Assembly (NCBI GenBank): GCA_034620365.1
Contig: JAQGEQ010000179.1
Location: forward strand, 744,001 to 808,000
Length of the DNA: 64,000 nucleotides
Reading direction: 5' to 3'
DNA from: Pegea sp. RAD2-039
Taxonomy: Eukaryota; Chordata; Thaliacea; Salpida; Salpidae
Shown: piece by piece, positions 13,001 through 24,129 of the stretch
Layout: every line of letters starts with the position of its first letter
Position numbering within the stretch: the first letter of the stretch is position 1
Made by a program: the position numbers and the translations under genes
The notes under the pieces: model-generated
What the model was told of the DNA's origin: nothing
What the model saw: the letters and a program-made list of their open reading frames with translations, nothing else
Databases searched by the model: none

Positions 13001-15936
13001 GATCACATCCGGGATGTTCATCTTATCTAGACCTCTGATTAAATATTCAAACTAGGATCAGTAGATGTTAATTGATTCGATGAAAATGTATCAGATTGAA
13101 ATATTATTTACGACTATTTTGGGCGAATACGAAGCTGCGCGGAGATTTCAGCTAAATTTCAAAAAAGTGTTTTAACAAAGGTTTTGTTTTCAGTAGAGCA
13201 AGCGGGAAATGTGGGCGGCAATAGAGAAGGTTGAATTAACCGGCTAGTTTGTACAAGAGTTTGACAAATGCTGCTGTAGATGTCAAAATAGAAGTTGACA
13301 AGCAGCACAAGCTGTATGCAATTATTTGAATGTCAAAAGGAGTTCATGCAATGATTAGCAAATCGATCGTGACGTCATCGAATCAAGCGGTTTGTAGCTT
13401 TAGATGATTATAATTGAAAGACACAACTGTTGCAATGAAGAAGATTAGATGAAAACCTAGTTCGAATTTCAGAAGATGCATTCATCGGATTCTTCTTACT
13501 CGCATCCGGGATACTTGGAGGTCGATTTTCCTGTTGCTGCAATTAGAAAAGATCAAGTCACGTGGTCAACTTCAAACACGTCATACACACGTCATCATTC
13601 TCTGATGTCACTGAATTGTTCGAAAAACTCTGTAGTAGACTTTCTCGCGGTTCACCGCTCTGTGAGGAAGACATAGTCCGCGGTCGCTCTCGGATTGGTT
13701 TTGCTTCATCAATCTGAGGATAAGAAACCAGCAAAATGGTGTCAGTGGTCACGTGGGTGGATCACACGAGCGTTGCCATGCAAACAAGCAAGTGATACCT
13801 TGCACAAGGTTGAGAAAGGTGCTGTTAGAGGTAATCTGCTTGTATTAGAAACACCTGAACAAACATCTACTGGTCTACCAACTCCTTTCTCCACTATCTA
13901 CGTTAAAAGCAAGTTTCATGCAAGCAATATTCGATTGATGTATCTGAAGTTTTCATGAGATCTTGCACAAGAGTTGTGGTTACATGAAAGGTTTTTATGT
14001 GCGAATACTACAACTTGAAAAGGATGAGAAATTAATTAGGGAGCAAGTAGCAAATTACTATGCCAGTGGTGGTGACAATAAAAAGATTTTCATGCATAGA
14101 GAACAGCTTGAAGAACTATCACTACAAGAGCTTCAGATTCGATTTGATTGTGACTCGTTACTTCAAATAATAACAAGCAAATTGATTTTGTTGTTGTTAG
14201 TTTGAGTGGCGAGTAATTAACATATTTCATGAATGATTTTCATTCACAAATAATTATCTATTTGTGATAAAATATTAAAATAGAAAAATGAAAAGCAAGT
14301 TGGTTAGCTGGTTGGTTGGTTTGTTGGCTCACCAGTTTGTTTGATGTTGTATGAACCATATCGCTGCGTCGATGGTTTTTTAACTTCTTTTTTCTTCTCA
14401 TATCTTCTTTGGCAGTTTGAGGAAACACAATTAAAGCATCTCTCCACCTAATAGAGATCGAATCACGTGCTTTATGTGTGTGTGGCTTAAATAGTTTGCG
14501 GTTATGATTTATAAATAGAAGTTATTCATCAAAATTAATCTGGTGGAATTAGTCGTCAATTAAAATTGACCGAATTAATGTCAAGATAAAAATAAATTCA
14601 ACTGAAATAAAAAAGTGAATATTTTTAGCTTCGACAAACCCAATAATATCTTCTTTATTTTCTCCACGTAAATAATAGCTTTGATTAGACGTAGAAATGC
14701 ATAAAGTATGTTTTTGTTCGGTGATAGAGTCAGATAAGTGAACATCTGAAGCGATGTTCATATCAATCGTGCCTTGTGCAAGAGTGTTTGCCTGCCAATT
14801 TCAAATTAACAATTTGCCAGTTGAAGGTTTGACGATCAAATAGAAATGGATTTATTTGTTTTATAAAACATGAATTGTCAAGTAGAACAAAAAGCTTCAT
14901 TTATGTGAATTAAAAGTAAAATATAAAAAGCAAATTTGGAAATGTTTGATATTTACATTATCGTCTAATGCGTAACGTAAAGCACCAAGCTCAAACAGGA
15001 CAAACCATCTCCGTTGCCACTTCTAAAAGAAACAAAAGTATAAGAAATAAGCAAAATTAACAAATTACTCAAGCAAATGTATTTCAAGTTCATATGTGGT
15101 TGCTAGACTTAATAGTAGCTAAAAGAATTTATTGAGAAGTATATAATTAAGTAAAATTATTGAGAATAAAATTTTTATAAATACAAGTTTAACGTGATTA
15201 ATGAGTTTTGAAAATTTATTGTCTCATCAAATATTGACTTCATTTATAGTTGACTTATATAAATAATACAAATTGTAATAAACAATTTATATAACTTTTA
15301 TACTATTACTCTTATTATAAATATTATTATAAATTATAGATTCCACTATAACAAATACTGAATAAGGTCAATAACTTACCCTATTTTTATGCATGTTGTT
15401 TGTAAAATCTGTACCCAGTGGAGCAAGTAAAAGCCAACCATAATAGATAGGTTTAGCCTACACATAAACAAATTGATTTCAAAATTCACCACCTTATCAA
15501 ATATTTTTTTCAATTTAAAACAAACTTTAAACTATTTAACTACATGAAAACAGCATAATATAGATCAATAGAATAATTCAATATAAATTAGTTTTATTGA
15601 AATAAGAAAAATCAATAACATCATAATATTCTAACAATTGTTTCTACAACTTCACTTCTATAATTATTGTTTGATAAGAGCCATTAAACATAAGATTTTC
15701 CTCAAAACAATACTTAATAATTATTACTATTTTCAAAACAAACAGCTTTGAATAGTCTTTAGACTATACAAAAATGATATTTTAAACTCTATAAAATCTA
15801 CCTATAAGTAACTGACCTTTGATAAATCCTTAGCAAGATGTGCATGTGTATCACGTGGCTTAAAGCAATTTTGACATTTACTTTTATCAAATATATTTGC
15901 CGCAAAATTTTTGCAAGGATTTTCTTTTGACGTCAT
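1099..15936 (-). CDS. MPRIP: MPRIP/TRIOBP/outspread-type scaffold protein (44 coding exons, about 1956 aa)
   Basis: Actin-associated scaffold of the myosin phosphatase Rho-interacting protein family. Residues 1-40 carry the family's N-terminal signature (MTSKENPCKNF, KCQNCFKPR), followed by PH1 (exons 2-5, about 41-175, with AKPIYYGWLLLAP and KWQRRWFVLFE). A Ser/Thr/Arg-rich linker follows. PH2 (exons 13-14, about 426-520) contains WTKHWFLLSN, QYGFQIET and TSGIRRGWIEAI. A basic segment (RARTFDFAEM) comes next, and then mostly coiled coil to the C terminus; exons 40-42 resemble the conserved MPRIP C-terminal coiled coil. Exon 27 (226 codons) is Ser-rich and not recognised. Exons 5' to 3': 15936-15817, 15457-15380, 15022-14957, 14791-14640, 14447-14333, 13713-13591, 13536-13457, 13034-12897, 12706-12628, 12571-12485, 12426-12286, 12172-12077, 11812-11684, 11629-11405, 11357-11203, 9531-9471, 9419-9381, 9333-9169, 9118-9044, 8991-8905, 8852-8674, 8379-8268, 8215-8046, 7861-7804, 7238-7104, 7056-6962, 6915-6237, 6160-5960, 5640-5453, 5403-5311, 5287-5101, 5046-4900, 3936-3845, 3789-3669, 3616-3505, 3102-2993, 2913-2845, 2791-2696, 2643-2533, 2481-2278, 2231-2085, 2033-1884, 1516-1378, 1163-1099. 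All phases agree. The last exon and the weak acceptors at 8991, 8852 and 8215 are the least certain. Confidence 0.88.
1527..1868. repeat. Intronic minisatellite, 19-bp unit
   Basis: About 18 tandem copies of GATCAGATGAAGATGTGAA, with some units shortened or carrying an extra GATGAA step. The array fills most of the MPRIP intron between the exons at 1884-2033 and 1378-1516. Seen from the gene strand it is pyrimidine-rich. It shares the core GAAGATCAGAT with the larger array at 9570. Confidence 0.93.
5047..5100 (-). other. 54-bp mini-intron of MPRIP
   Basis: Between CAC AAA|GTAGGA and TTGCAG|ATCGAA the exon phases agree (0/0), and reading through would hit an in-frame TGA. At 54 bp it is the shortest intron in the model. 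It contains a TGACGTCA palindrome at 5066-5073. Confidence 0.7.
9570..11180. repeat. Intronic minisatellite, 33-bp unit, about 48 copies
   Basis: A 33-bp purine-rich unit (plus strand begins GATGAAGATCAGATC and ends CATGAGGAA) is repeated for about 1.6 kb inside MPRIP intron 15 (9532-11202). Units differ at a few fixed positions: GAA, GCA or GCAAAA after GATC, GAGGAA or GAGAAA, and GAAGAT or GAAGTT. One unit near 10110 is a base short and shifts the frame. Because 33 is divisible by 3, several frames on both strands stay open for hundreds of codons, but these are by-products of the repeat. Intron retention would hit TAA in the first codon past the donor (ATG AGG TAA). Confidence 0.95.
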
Positions 15937-16429
15937 TCTAACTATATGATAGTAAGAGCTAAAAACATCTATTAATAACTAAATCACAGTTTTAAATCAG
16001 TCATTAGATTATACATTCAAATTTTCTTTGCTATATTGTGAAAAGAATAAATTATCATCGGAAATTATCCAAAAAAGTATGGCATGTTGCTCATTCAATT
16101 AATAAATGTAATTAGTATAAGGTAGATTATAATTAGGCACAATTAAATTGAAAATATAATACAGGTAACAATTACTAGTCTATCAATAACAAAATGAATT
16201 AATATCATATTTTAATCAATATTTTTACTATAACATTTGTTTAAAACATTTAGATTAAATATAAATAAGTTTTTAACATTAAAAGTTAATACAACCCAGA
16301 AGATAAGATATTAGCCAGGAGCTTTTAATGAGAGAATAAGCATAAGTTAACTAATTAAGAGAAGAAAAATCATAAAATTTCATTTAGTAACATAAACATT
16401 CAATCAACTTTAACATGATTTCTTAAAAA
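15937..16429. other. HADH-MPRIP spacer, no gene seen
   Basis: About 490 bp of AT-rich DNA between the HADH stop and the MPRIP start codon, both on the minus strand. It must hold the MPRIP promoter or 5' UTR and the HADH 3' end. A TTTTTAG acceptor-like sequence lies about 25 bp upstream of the MPRIP ATG. Confidence 0.4.
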
Positions 16430-17329
16430 TTATTTTCTATAATCATAGAATCCAATTCCAGTTTTCTTTCCTAGTTTTCCTTCATCAACCAGCTTATTCA
16501 AAGCAGGACTTGGTTGGAACAAAGGATTATTAGGTTCCATCTCAGACCAGCCATCCATAATAAACTTACAAGTATCAAGACCAACATAATCTAGTAGTTG
16601 AAATGGACCCATAGGATAACCAGCACCAAGTTTCATTGCAACATCAATATCTTCTTTGGAACCATGCCCACGTTCATGTAATCTTACAGCTTCCATCAAA
16701 TATGGTACTAATAATCGGTTCACTAAAAATCCTGGTGTATCTTGACAAAACACAGTTGTTTTACCAAGTGATTTAGCCCAATTTTCTAACTTATCATAAG
16801 ATTCCTGGCTTGTTTGAGGGGCTTTAACCACCTCTACAAGTTTCATCATTGGTACAGGGTTAAAGAAATGGACACCACCAAATCGATCACAACGTTGTGT
16901 AACAGATGCAATATCTTGAATTGGTAGTGATGATGTATTAGACGCAAATATTGTACAGTCTGGTGCACATTTATCTAATTTTGCAAAGATATCTTGTTTA
17001 ATTTGAAGGTTTTCAACGATTGCCTCAACTACAAGATCAGCATCAGCAGCATCCTCTATTTGAGTGGAAGTTTTAATCCTGGACATAATCCCATCTATTT
17101 CACATTTCAATGCTTCTTCTTCAGGAAACTTCTTCTTTAAAACTCTACTAAGACTTTTTGAAATGGTTTTTTCTGAATTTTTCAAAACATCGCCATTTAC
17201 ATCAACAATAGTCACTGACTGACCAACAGATGCTGCTACCTGAGCAATACCAGAACCCATTTGACCACCTCCTACAATAGCAACACGGCTAATGTTGCAT
17301 CTTACAATTTTGCTAAAGTTTGACAACAT
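16430..17329 (-). CDS. HADH: 3-hydroxyacyl-CoA dehydrogenase, mitochondrial (HADH), intronless
   Basis: NAD+-dependent oxidation of L-3-hydroxyacyl-CoA to 3-ketoacyl-CoA, the third step of mitochondrial beta-oxidation. The 299-residue protein is full length for the family (vertebrate enzyme about 314). A short basic N terminus ([11 protein letters not shown]) could be a transit peptide. The Rossmann NAD motif is VGGGQMG at 19-25. Catalytic-type residues are visible in ASNTSSLP, in [14 protein letters not shown] (His and Glu of the catalytic pair) and in PGFLVNRLL (Asn). The C-terminal dimerisation domain follows and ends GIGFYDYRK. The coding region is one exon, whereas vertebrate HADH is multi-exonic. 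A polypyrimidine-AG (TTTTATTTTTTAG) sits about 30 bp upstream of the ATG, so a 5' UTR intron or trans-splice site is possible. Confidence 0.95.
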   Translation of the reverse strand: MLSNFSKIVRCNISRVAIVGGGQMGSGIAQVAASVGQSVTIVDVNGDVLKNSEKTISKSLSRVLKKKFPEEEALKCEIDGIMSRIKTSTQIEDAADADLVVEAIVENLQIKQDIFAKLDKCAPDCTIFASNTSSLPIQDIASVTQRCDRFGGVHFFNPVPMMKLVEVVKAPQTSQESYDKLENWAKSLGKTTVFCQDTPGFLVNRLLVPYLMEAVRLHERGHGSKEDIDVAMKLGAGYPMGPFQLLDYVGLDTCKFIMDGWSEMEPNNPLFQPSPALNKLVDEGKLGKKTGIGFYDYRK

Positions 17330-18479
17330 ATTGCTGAGATATCTACAAGTAAGTCTAAAAAATAAAATTAGATAATTAAAAATTTAAGTTTTATATAAAT
17401 GGATATTTTTTTAGTTCCTAATGAAAAAACAAAATTATTTGAATTATGATTATTAAACTTTAAATATGATCCTACTATTAAGATGATAATTCATTTTCAT
17501 CAATAATTTTTAAAGAAGTGTAATTGTTGCTTATAGAGCAATTAAGTTTGATAAATTTATAAAACATTTTAAAACTAATAGTAAACTTATAAATAATTTA
17601 TAAAATTAATATTAAATCTATTGTGAATTTTTGTAGGGTTTTACTACATTTAGAAAATTAATAAAGAATATCAACAATAATATTTTATTTTATAATCTTT
17701 TTTAATTACTGCTATCATGCTAATTAATTAACACTTAAATAAATTATTATTCATTAAATATTGCAAGCATCATACACAAGAAAGTTACATATATAAAAAA
17801 GTACCTTAATAATAATAAGCATTATATAAAAATTTTAAAAATATGACCTTGAAATAACAAAATAAACATTTTTATATTTACAAAACAAATATCTGTATTA
17901 AATACAAGTTTACTAGTTATATCACACAAAATAAGAAACTAAATGAATTTGTTAAACATTTCTAATTAATACAATTGTAGATTAATTACTTACAAAATAA
18001 TCAGTGTCAGTAATCTTATGGTTGATAATCATTCCTAAAAACTCAGAAAATATTAAGTAAAACTGTTTATTATGAAAAGTTGAAAAAGAAAAGCAACATA
18101 AATAAATGCAAAGAAACAAATAACAAAATGAAAATAGAACTTGTCAACTAAATAAATGACGCTATAGCTGAAATACTAAAGAGGACATATCAATACAACT
18201 CTGTTTAAACATTCATAAGTAATGCAGCAAGTACTTGCTTGATTATATCAAAGCTTTATAAAATGGATAAAATAGGATTAACCTTATTTCATATAAAAGA
18301 AAAATAATTTCTTTCTGGCTAATAATTTAAATCTAAATGAAGCTAAAAAATAAAAATGCAAAAAATGTTAAACTAATAAGTGAATCATTTGTTAGATTAT
18401 AACTAATAAATACTAACATAACAAAAAAAATATTTTAAACTAAATAGATGATCAAAGTTGTTAAGAATTAATGTGTTAA
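17330..18479. other. AT-rich intergenic DNA upstream of HADH
   Basis: No gene, RNA or clear repeat seen. It probably contains the HADH promoter, but no element can be identified. Confidence 0.4.
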
Positions 18480-18552
18480 TAGTGAGAATGTGTGCGAGCG
18501 GGAGGTGATCTCTTTAGGCACCCTCCTTCGCATCTATTGAAATAAATAAATT
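18480..18552 (+). mobile_element. 3' end of a non-LTR retrotransposon (tail only)
   Basis: GTGAGAATGTGTGCGAGCGG is followed by a hairpin-forming stretch (GGGAGGTG, then GGCACCCTCC) and TTCGCATCTATTGAAATAAATAAA. This matches the ends of the retrotransposon copies at 22215-22275 and, in reverse, 41630-41700, and the tail of the SINE at 51497. No coding sequence remains; the copy is heavily 5'-truncated. Confidence 0.85.
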
Positions 18553-20610
18553 ATCAATAATCCTTGAACAGTTTTTTTTAATTTGTATTTATTTTGACCT
18601 TTACCGTTATTTTAATTAGAACTAACAACTAAACTCATACAATTGCTGCTTTTACAAATAAACTGGAATATTTCTAAATTTTAACAACTCACATAAATAT
18701 TGTAAGCTTTTGTCAACAAGCGCATAAATAAACAAAATGACTTGAAGCCAACAAAAGTGAACCTAAACATTTTAACTGTAATTCAAAAACTTGAAGTCCG
18801 TTTGCAAACCATTTTTGCTTAGTATTGTGATAAAAATTTCGCCCTTTAAATTTTTTCTAGTAGGGCATATAAATATTTTGTTTTTTCCCTAAAGAAGTTA
18901 TATATTTAAAGAAAAAATCTTTCTTTAAAAAAGTTGTAGTAAGAATTCTTTTGAAATATATAGTAACGATTAAAAATGTATATTAAATCACACTTAGTCA
19001 ACAAACCTTTAAAATTTATCGGTTTATTTGAACCCAATGAATGATCTTAAGAAAATCATTAAAAGATAATTAAATAAAATTTCGAGCAAAATCAAGATAT
19101 TGATAACTCGAAGATCTCCTATCAAGTTGCTTCAAGTAAAGATTATAACTAGGTAGCTATTAATATTAAGTCACAAATGGTATACTTCAAAGGCTTTTGT
19201 GGTCAATTTACATCAAAACTCTTTTATTAATCTGATTGAAGATAAGTAAACAAAGAATTAAAGTTTTATAAAGGTTAGTTGATTAAATTTCAAATAGACA
19301 TTCAAGTAAAATTAGCATAAACATTCTAAAACGGTTTTTGAAAACGTCCACTCTATTACTAAAGTCGGTGAATTCCTTTTTGTTGTAAAAGCAGGCATTC
19401 TTTTGTCACCAGGTAAAAATATCTACATTCAAAGCTGTTCAATTAAGTTTTGTTTTGATCGAAGAATTTTTAAATTATTGTATCAATATAGAAATACCAA
19501 AAGAATAATTCTTCTTATGTCCTAAGACCGAGCTTTGGTTTAATGCCTATTATTGTAAAACTAAATTAAATCGAAACTTTAAAGAAACTTAATCTATTTT
19601 CTTTTTTTTTGAAACAAGATTTTTGTAATTATAATCAAAATACTTATCTTAAGCACTTTTCCCGAGAAGAATTATGGCAAGTTTTTTGTTTTAGTATTTT
19701 ATATTCTTGTTTAAAACTATTTTGATATTTTCAAACTTTTTACAGATTTGCAGGTGTAAATGCAGTTTTTACCAAATGTTTGTATTCACACTAAACATAA
19801 TTGTGGTTACATTTTTTCGTAAAGTTTCCCATACTACTATAATTACTGAAACGCAACCTTGCAATTACTGACTTCGGTTGATGATTCATCAATTTTTAAT
19901 CGTTTCTATTATGAGTCACTTTCTAATATAAGGCAAAGATATTTTTATTTTCATTTTGTTGTAAATAAACATTGGCATTAAATGGAAATTATTATACATG
20001 TTTTTCACGTACACTTAATTAATTGAACAAATACTCATTAAGCAAATAAATAATCTCTTATGTAGCAGATTTAATATATTTTGTTCCTCATAAACAAAAT
20101 ATATGTTGAAAAATCTACCCTGTTTAAAAAAAGGAAGTTAATAACGTACCAGGTTATAAGTTACAATGAAATTAATCATAGGTAGATATACAAGCTAAAT
20201 AAAAATGTTGATTTAGTTTTGAAGATGCAAACACTTTTTGATTTTATATTGATCCAAAAAATTCAAATAGGCTATATCATATTTTCTTAAAGGTTTGATT
20301 GGTTTTTCCTGTAAATAACCATTTTACTTTTTTTACTGAATTACTTGGTTACTATTTTAATCCAATATTTTGGATAAATGGTATTTTCTTATAAATAATT
20401 GTTTAAGCATTTTCAAACTAATTGTATTTACAAATTTAAGAAATCAAACAATTGTGACTCAAAGGGAAATTTTCTCGGTAAGTTAATAAATTTATTCTTT
20501 TCATTGAAGACCAAACTTTTTTGCAAAAATAATTGATCTTAACAGAGTTTTAAAGTTGTTCCTTGGATTTGATAACTTTAATAAAAATATTTTTTATAAA
20601 GTTTTGTAAT
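18553..20610. other. AT-rich intergenic DNA, nothing recognised
   Basis: About 2 kb without supported genes on either strand and without obvious tandem repeats. Confidence 0.4.
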
Positions 20611-21295
20611 TTTGTGACATCATATATCTTGATTTTATTGAAGTATTTAATTCTGTCCCACACAACAAGCTCATTATTGTTTTACAAAGCTTAAAGTGGA
20701 TTAAAGATTTCTTATCGGATAGAATCCAACGAACCCGTGCTGAAAGATCTTTATCTACTCCTAGTCAAGTCACCAGTGGTGTTCCTCGGGGTTCCGTTCT
20801 GGGTCCCCTTCTCTTTTTAATTTTCATTGAAGACCTCATCAGAAGACTAGTAGCAGTAGATGATGTCAGTGTGTTTGTGTATGCAGAAGACATAAAGTTA
20901 TTATCTTGTAATCCTTCAAAACTTTAAACTGCACTAAACATTGTAGAAAACTGGTCTACGAAATGGCAGCTCAGAATCCAGCCCACAAAGTCTGAACTTA
21001 TAACTTTTTCTCGTAAACCAGCTATAAATTCCTTGAACCAATATTTCATCAATGGATTTATTATTTAACAAATATATTCGGTCCTAGACCTTGACATAAC
21101 TCTATCATATGACCTTAAATTTCACAATTATGTTCCCAAAATATTTGAAAAATCAACCTTTCCACCTTGTTATAAAGACTTTTAATTCTATGGACCCATA
21201 CTTCTTTCCTGGTTTTATATCACCTGTAGTGAAATCAGCAAGAAAACTTATAACATATTTGATAATAACCAGATGAAGCAAACGAGATTTAAATA
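20611..21295 (+). pseudogene. Non-LTR retrotransposon reverse transcriptase fragment (copy 1)
   Basis: The plus frame reads CDIIYLDFIEVFNSVPHNKL, then VTSGVPRGSVLGPLLF and VYAEDIKLLSCNPSKL, followed by an in-frame stop and ENWSTKWQLRIQPTKSEL. This is the palm region of a Jockey/CR1-type reverse transcriptase. The catalytic YADD box is YAED here, and stops and small deletions interrupt the frame. The fragment ends where the second copy begins. Confidence 0.88.
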
Positions 21296-22285
21296 TTCAG
21301 TGGTGTTCTTCAGGGTTCCGATATGGGTTCCCTTCTCTTTTTACTTTTCATTGAAGACCTCATCAGAAGACTAGTATCAGTAGATGATGTCAGTGTGTTT
21401 GTGTATGCATATGACATTAAGCTATTATCTTGCAATCCTTCAAAACTTCAAACTGTAGAAAACTGGTCTTTGAACAGGCAGCTCAGAATCCAGCCACAAA
21501 GTCTGAACTTATAACTTTCTCTCGTGAACCAGCTGTAAATTGCTTGAACCAATATTCCATTAGTAGATTTAAAACTCAACGAACATCTTCTTTATCAATC
21601 TCTTCAAGATGTACGTAGGTCCAATTGTTGAATACAATGTCAGTGCATGGATGCCATATCAAGTTAGTGATATCAAGAAAATCGAGTCTGTTCAGACATT
21701 ATTTACAAGATTGGTATGCTGGAAATTTAATATTAAATACGATAGTTATAAATATCGTCTTAGCTTCTTAAATTTAGATACTTTGGAAAATTTACGGATT
21801 AAATACGACTTAATTCTCATTTATAAAGTTATCCACAATTTAATTGACCTTAAATTTGATAATTTCATTTCAATTAGTCCTTCCTTCAAGTTAATGACGA
21901 CACATATTACATCTTAATATGCCCATATCACCTGGTACGTTAATCAGAGCAAATTTTTTCTCATACCGCACAATTAGTACATGGAACCAGCTGCCATCAG
22001 ACATTGTCATGTCAGAATCACTCGTGTTATTCAAGCAGAAGTTGAACAGTTATAATATTGCCACAATATTCATTTCTAAACTGTGATTTTCCCCTTTTTT
22101 ATATTATTAACATTCTATGTAATTGTTCACTGTAATATGTTTTGAGGACTTCTGAAATGCTATGCGCTACATCTTTTGCATTCTATATTTCTAAATTACT
22201 ACATATTATTTGTGGGAATGTATGTTAGCGGGAGGTGCTCTCTTTAGTCACCCTTCTCCGCATTTATTGTAGTAAATAGCTAAGT
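21296..22285 (+). pseudogene. Non-LTR retrotransposon, 3' half (copy 2)
   Basis: It starts again at the SGVPRG-like block (SGVLQGSDMGSLLFLLFIED) and runs through YAYD (the active-site first Asp changed to Tyr). It continues with the C-terminal part (VSAWMPYQVSDIKKIESVQ, FTRLVCWKFNI, SYKYRLSFLNLDTLENL) and a 3' UTR to the hairpin tail GCGGGAGGTGCTC at about 22228 and CATTTATTGTAGTAAATA. It lies head-to-tail after copy 1 and is frameshifted, so it is dead. Confidence 0.88.
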
Positions 22286-22449
22286 AAATTAATAATAATT
22301 TTTTTCTCAAAAAAACTATTGCTAAAACAATACCACACAAATAATTAACATATTTATATTTTGTGAAAAATTGTCGCTTTCAGTAAAAAATAGTAATTTT
22401 AATTCAAATAAACATGCTAACTTGACTATCTTATTAGTAAAAAGTAGAA

Positions 22450-22521
22450 TGACCCCGACGTGATTTGAACACGCAACCTTCTGATCTGGAGTCAGACGCG
22501 CTACCGTTGCGCCACAGGGCC
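22450..22521 (-). tRNA. tRNA-Trp: tRNA-Trp (anticodon CCA)
   Basis: The reverse complement folds as a 72-nt intronless cloverleaf. Acceptor GGCCCTG pairs with CGGGGTC with discriminator A. The D arm contains GGCGCAACGGTAGCGC. The anticodon stem TCTGA/TCAGA holds the loop CTCCAGA with CCA at the anticodon position, and the T arm is GCGTG TTCAAAT CACGT. The sequence is almost the canonical animal tRNA-Trp, so it is probably functional. It lies just downstream of the dead retrotransposon copies. Confidence 0.96.
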
Positions 22522-24129
22522 TTGAGGAAGAATTTATAAATTTATATTTTAAACCAAAAAGTCTTTGTAATTCTAATTTTATTTGTTATCAAAAGAGGTA
22601 TGGCCTAAAAATAAATTCAAAGTAAGAATAAATTCAATAAAAAAATAAGATAGTTTAATTTCTTCAAAGTATTTTGTTAAGTATATTAAAACTGTATATT
22701 TTCGTTTTACATTACTAGACAAAAATTAATTTTATTATAAAATTTGAACTATTATTGAAACTATTGAAGAATAAGTTTTTTTATCAACTATTAAACATCG
22801 ATTAATGGTAATTAGTAAGCCCAATATTTTAAGAAGTTTATTAGCAGATTTTACATTTTATTAGAATACAATTTGATCTTTTTCTAACACAAACATCTTT
22901 ACTCTCAGGCTGCTATATGTAATTTGCTATATAATACGCTTGAATAGGTTGCAATATGCAAACAATTTAGCATATCATTCAGTCTCTGAATTTTTCGATT
23001 AGATAAAGTTTTAAAGGTTTATAATGAAAAAAAATTACTCAAAAATTAATTCAAATTTTCATGGTTTTAGATATTTAAATATAATTTCACATAGTTTACA
23101 TTATAATTTATATTTTGAACATACTTTTAAAATTATCCAGATAAATATATTCAGGAAAAGTTTGGTAATTATTCAATATAGATTATATTGTAAACAATTT
23201 ACTGCTTTCAAAGTATTCATGAATTATTTCAACTTTTTCTAATTGGAAATAATTTCTATTAGGTAATGTTTGAAAATAACTAACTAGCAAACCTAAGTAT
23301 GTAAAGATTTTTATTTAAATAATCCTGGTTAGAGATTTTCAAGCCAAAATTGTCCTAAAACTTATGAACTAATTGATTTCTTTCAAATTAATCTTTGTAT
23401 TGATATTTAAATATTCAAAGGAAAGTTTATTTTCCAATCTAACATTTAAGAAGTTTTTCAACAAATATATTTGTTTATTAAACAAAATAATTAAATTATT
23501 TTTAAAAGCTTTAATTTTCAAGTCGAGTATATATAATCTAATTTTCTTAAAATAACAATTCAAACTTTTACAAAAATGCTACAATTAAATTTTAAAGAAT
23601 TTTCAAAGAGGAAGCAATTTAAAAAGAAAATAATTTTCTATTTTGACCTTCTGCAAGATTTGAAGAAATTTTCTTGAAAAAGTTATACAAGCAAATATTT
23701 CAATTCAATTATTTTATGTTTTAAAACAATTACAAAAAGGTACAACAACAAATTTGTTGTAAGGCACAGTTAATGAGAGATAAAAATATTCAATAAATAC
23801 AAGATTTGGTCATTCAAGTCACTTTGGATGTATTTAATTATAGCAGTCCTTCAAAACAAGAAGTTAGAAACTCAGAAAAGACTGTAAATGTAAAATATAA
23901 AAATCATTTATAAAATAATCATTAAAAAGTTCAGAGGTTCCTAAGAAAAGAGATTGCTTGACATCGAAGGAAAAGTTCTTTTAATGTCTAAATGATTAGA
24001 AGTAAGATTTGTGTGGAGAAAAAGCTGCTTAATAAAACCAAGAAAATTGACAGAAAGTAGCTGGTAAAAATGCTTCAATTTCAAGATTATGGAAAATATG
24101 AGCAAATAAATGAGAGAAAGGTCGGTTGG
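22522..24129. other. AT-rich spacer between tRNA-Trp and the aminopeptidase 3' end
   Basis: Overlapping sense and antisense frames of about 60 codons near 23370-23560 are Lys/Asn/Ile/Phe-rich and look like AT-rich noise. The aminopeptidase 3' UTR should lie just below 24130. Confidence 0.4.

Noticed and set aside
23369..23563. Overlapping sense and antisense 60-codon frames
   Set aside because: Lys/Asn/Phe/Ile-only composition, no start context, no similarity; expected in AT-rich DNA.
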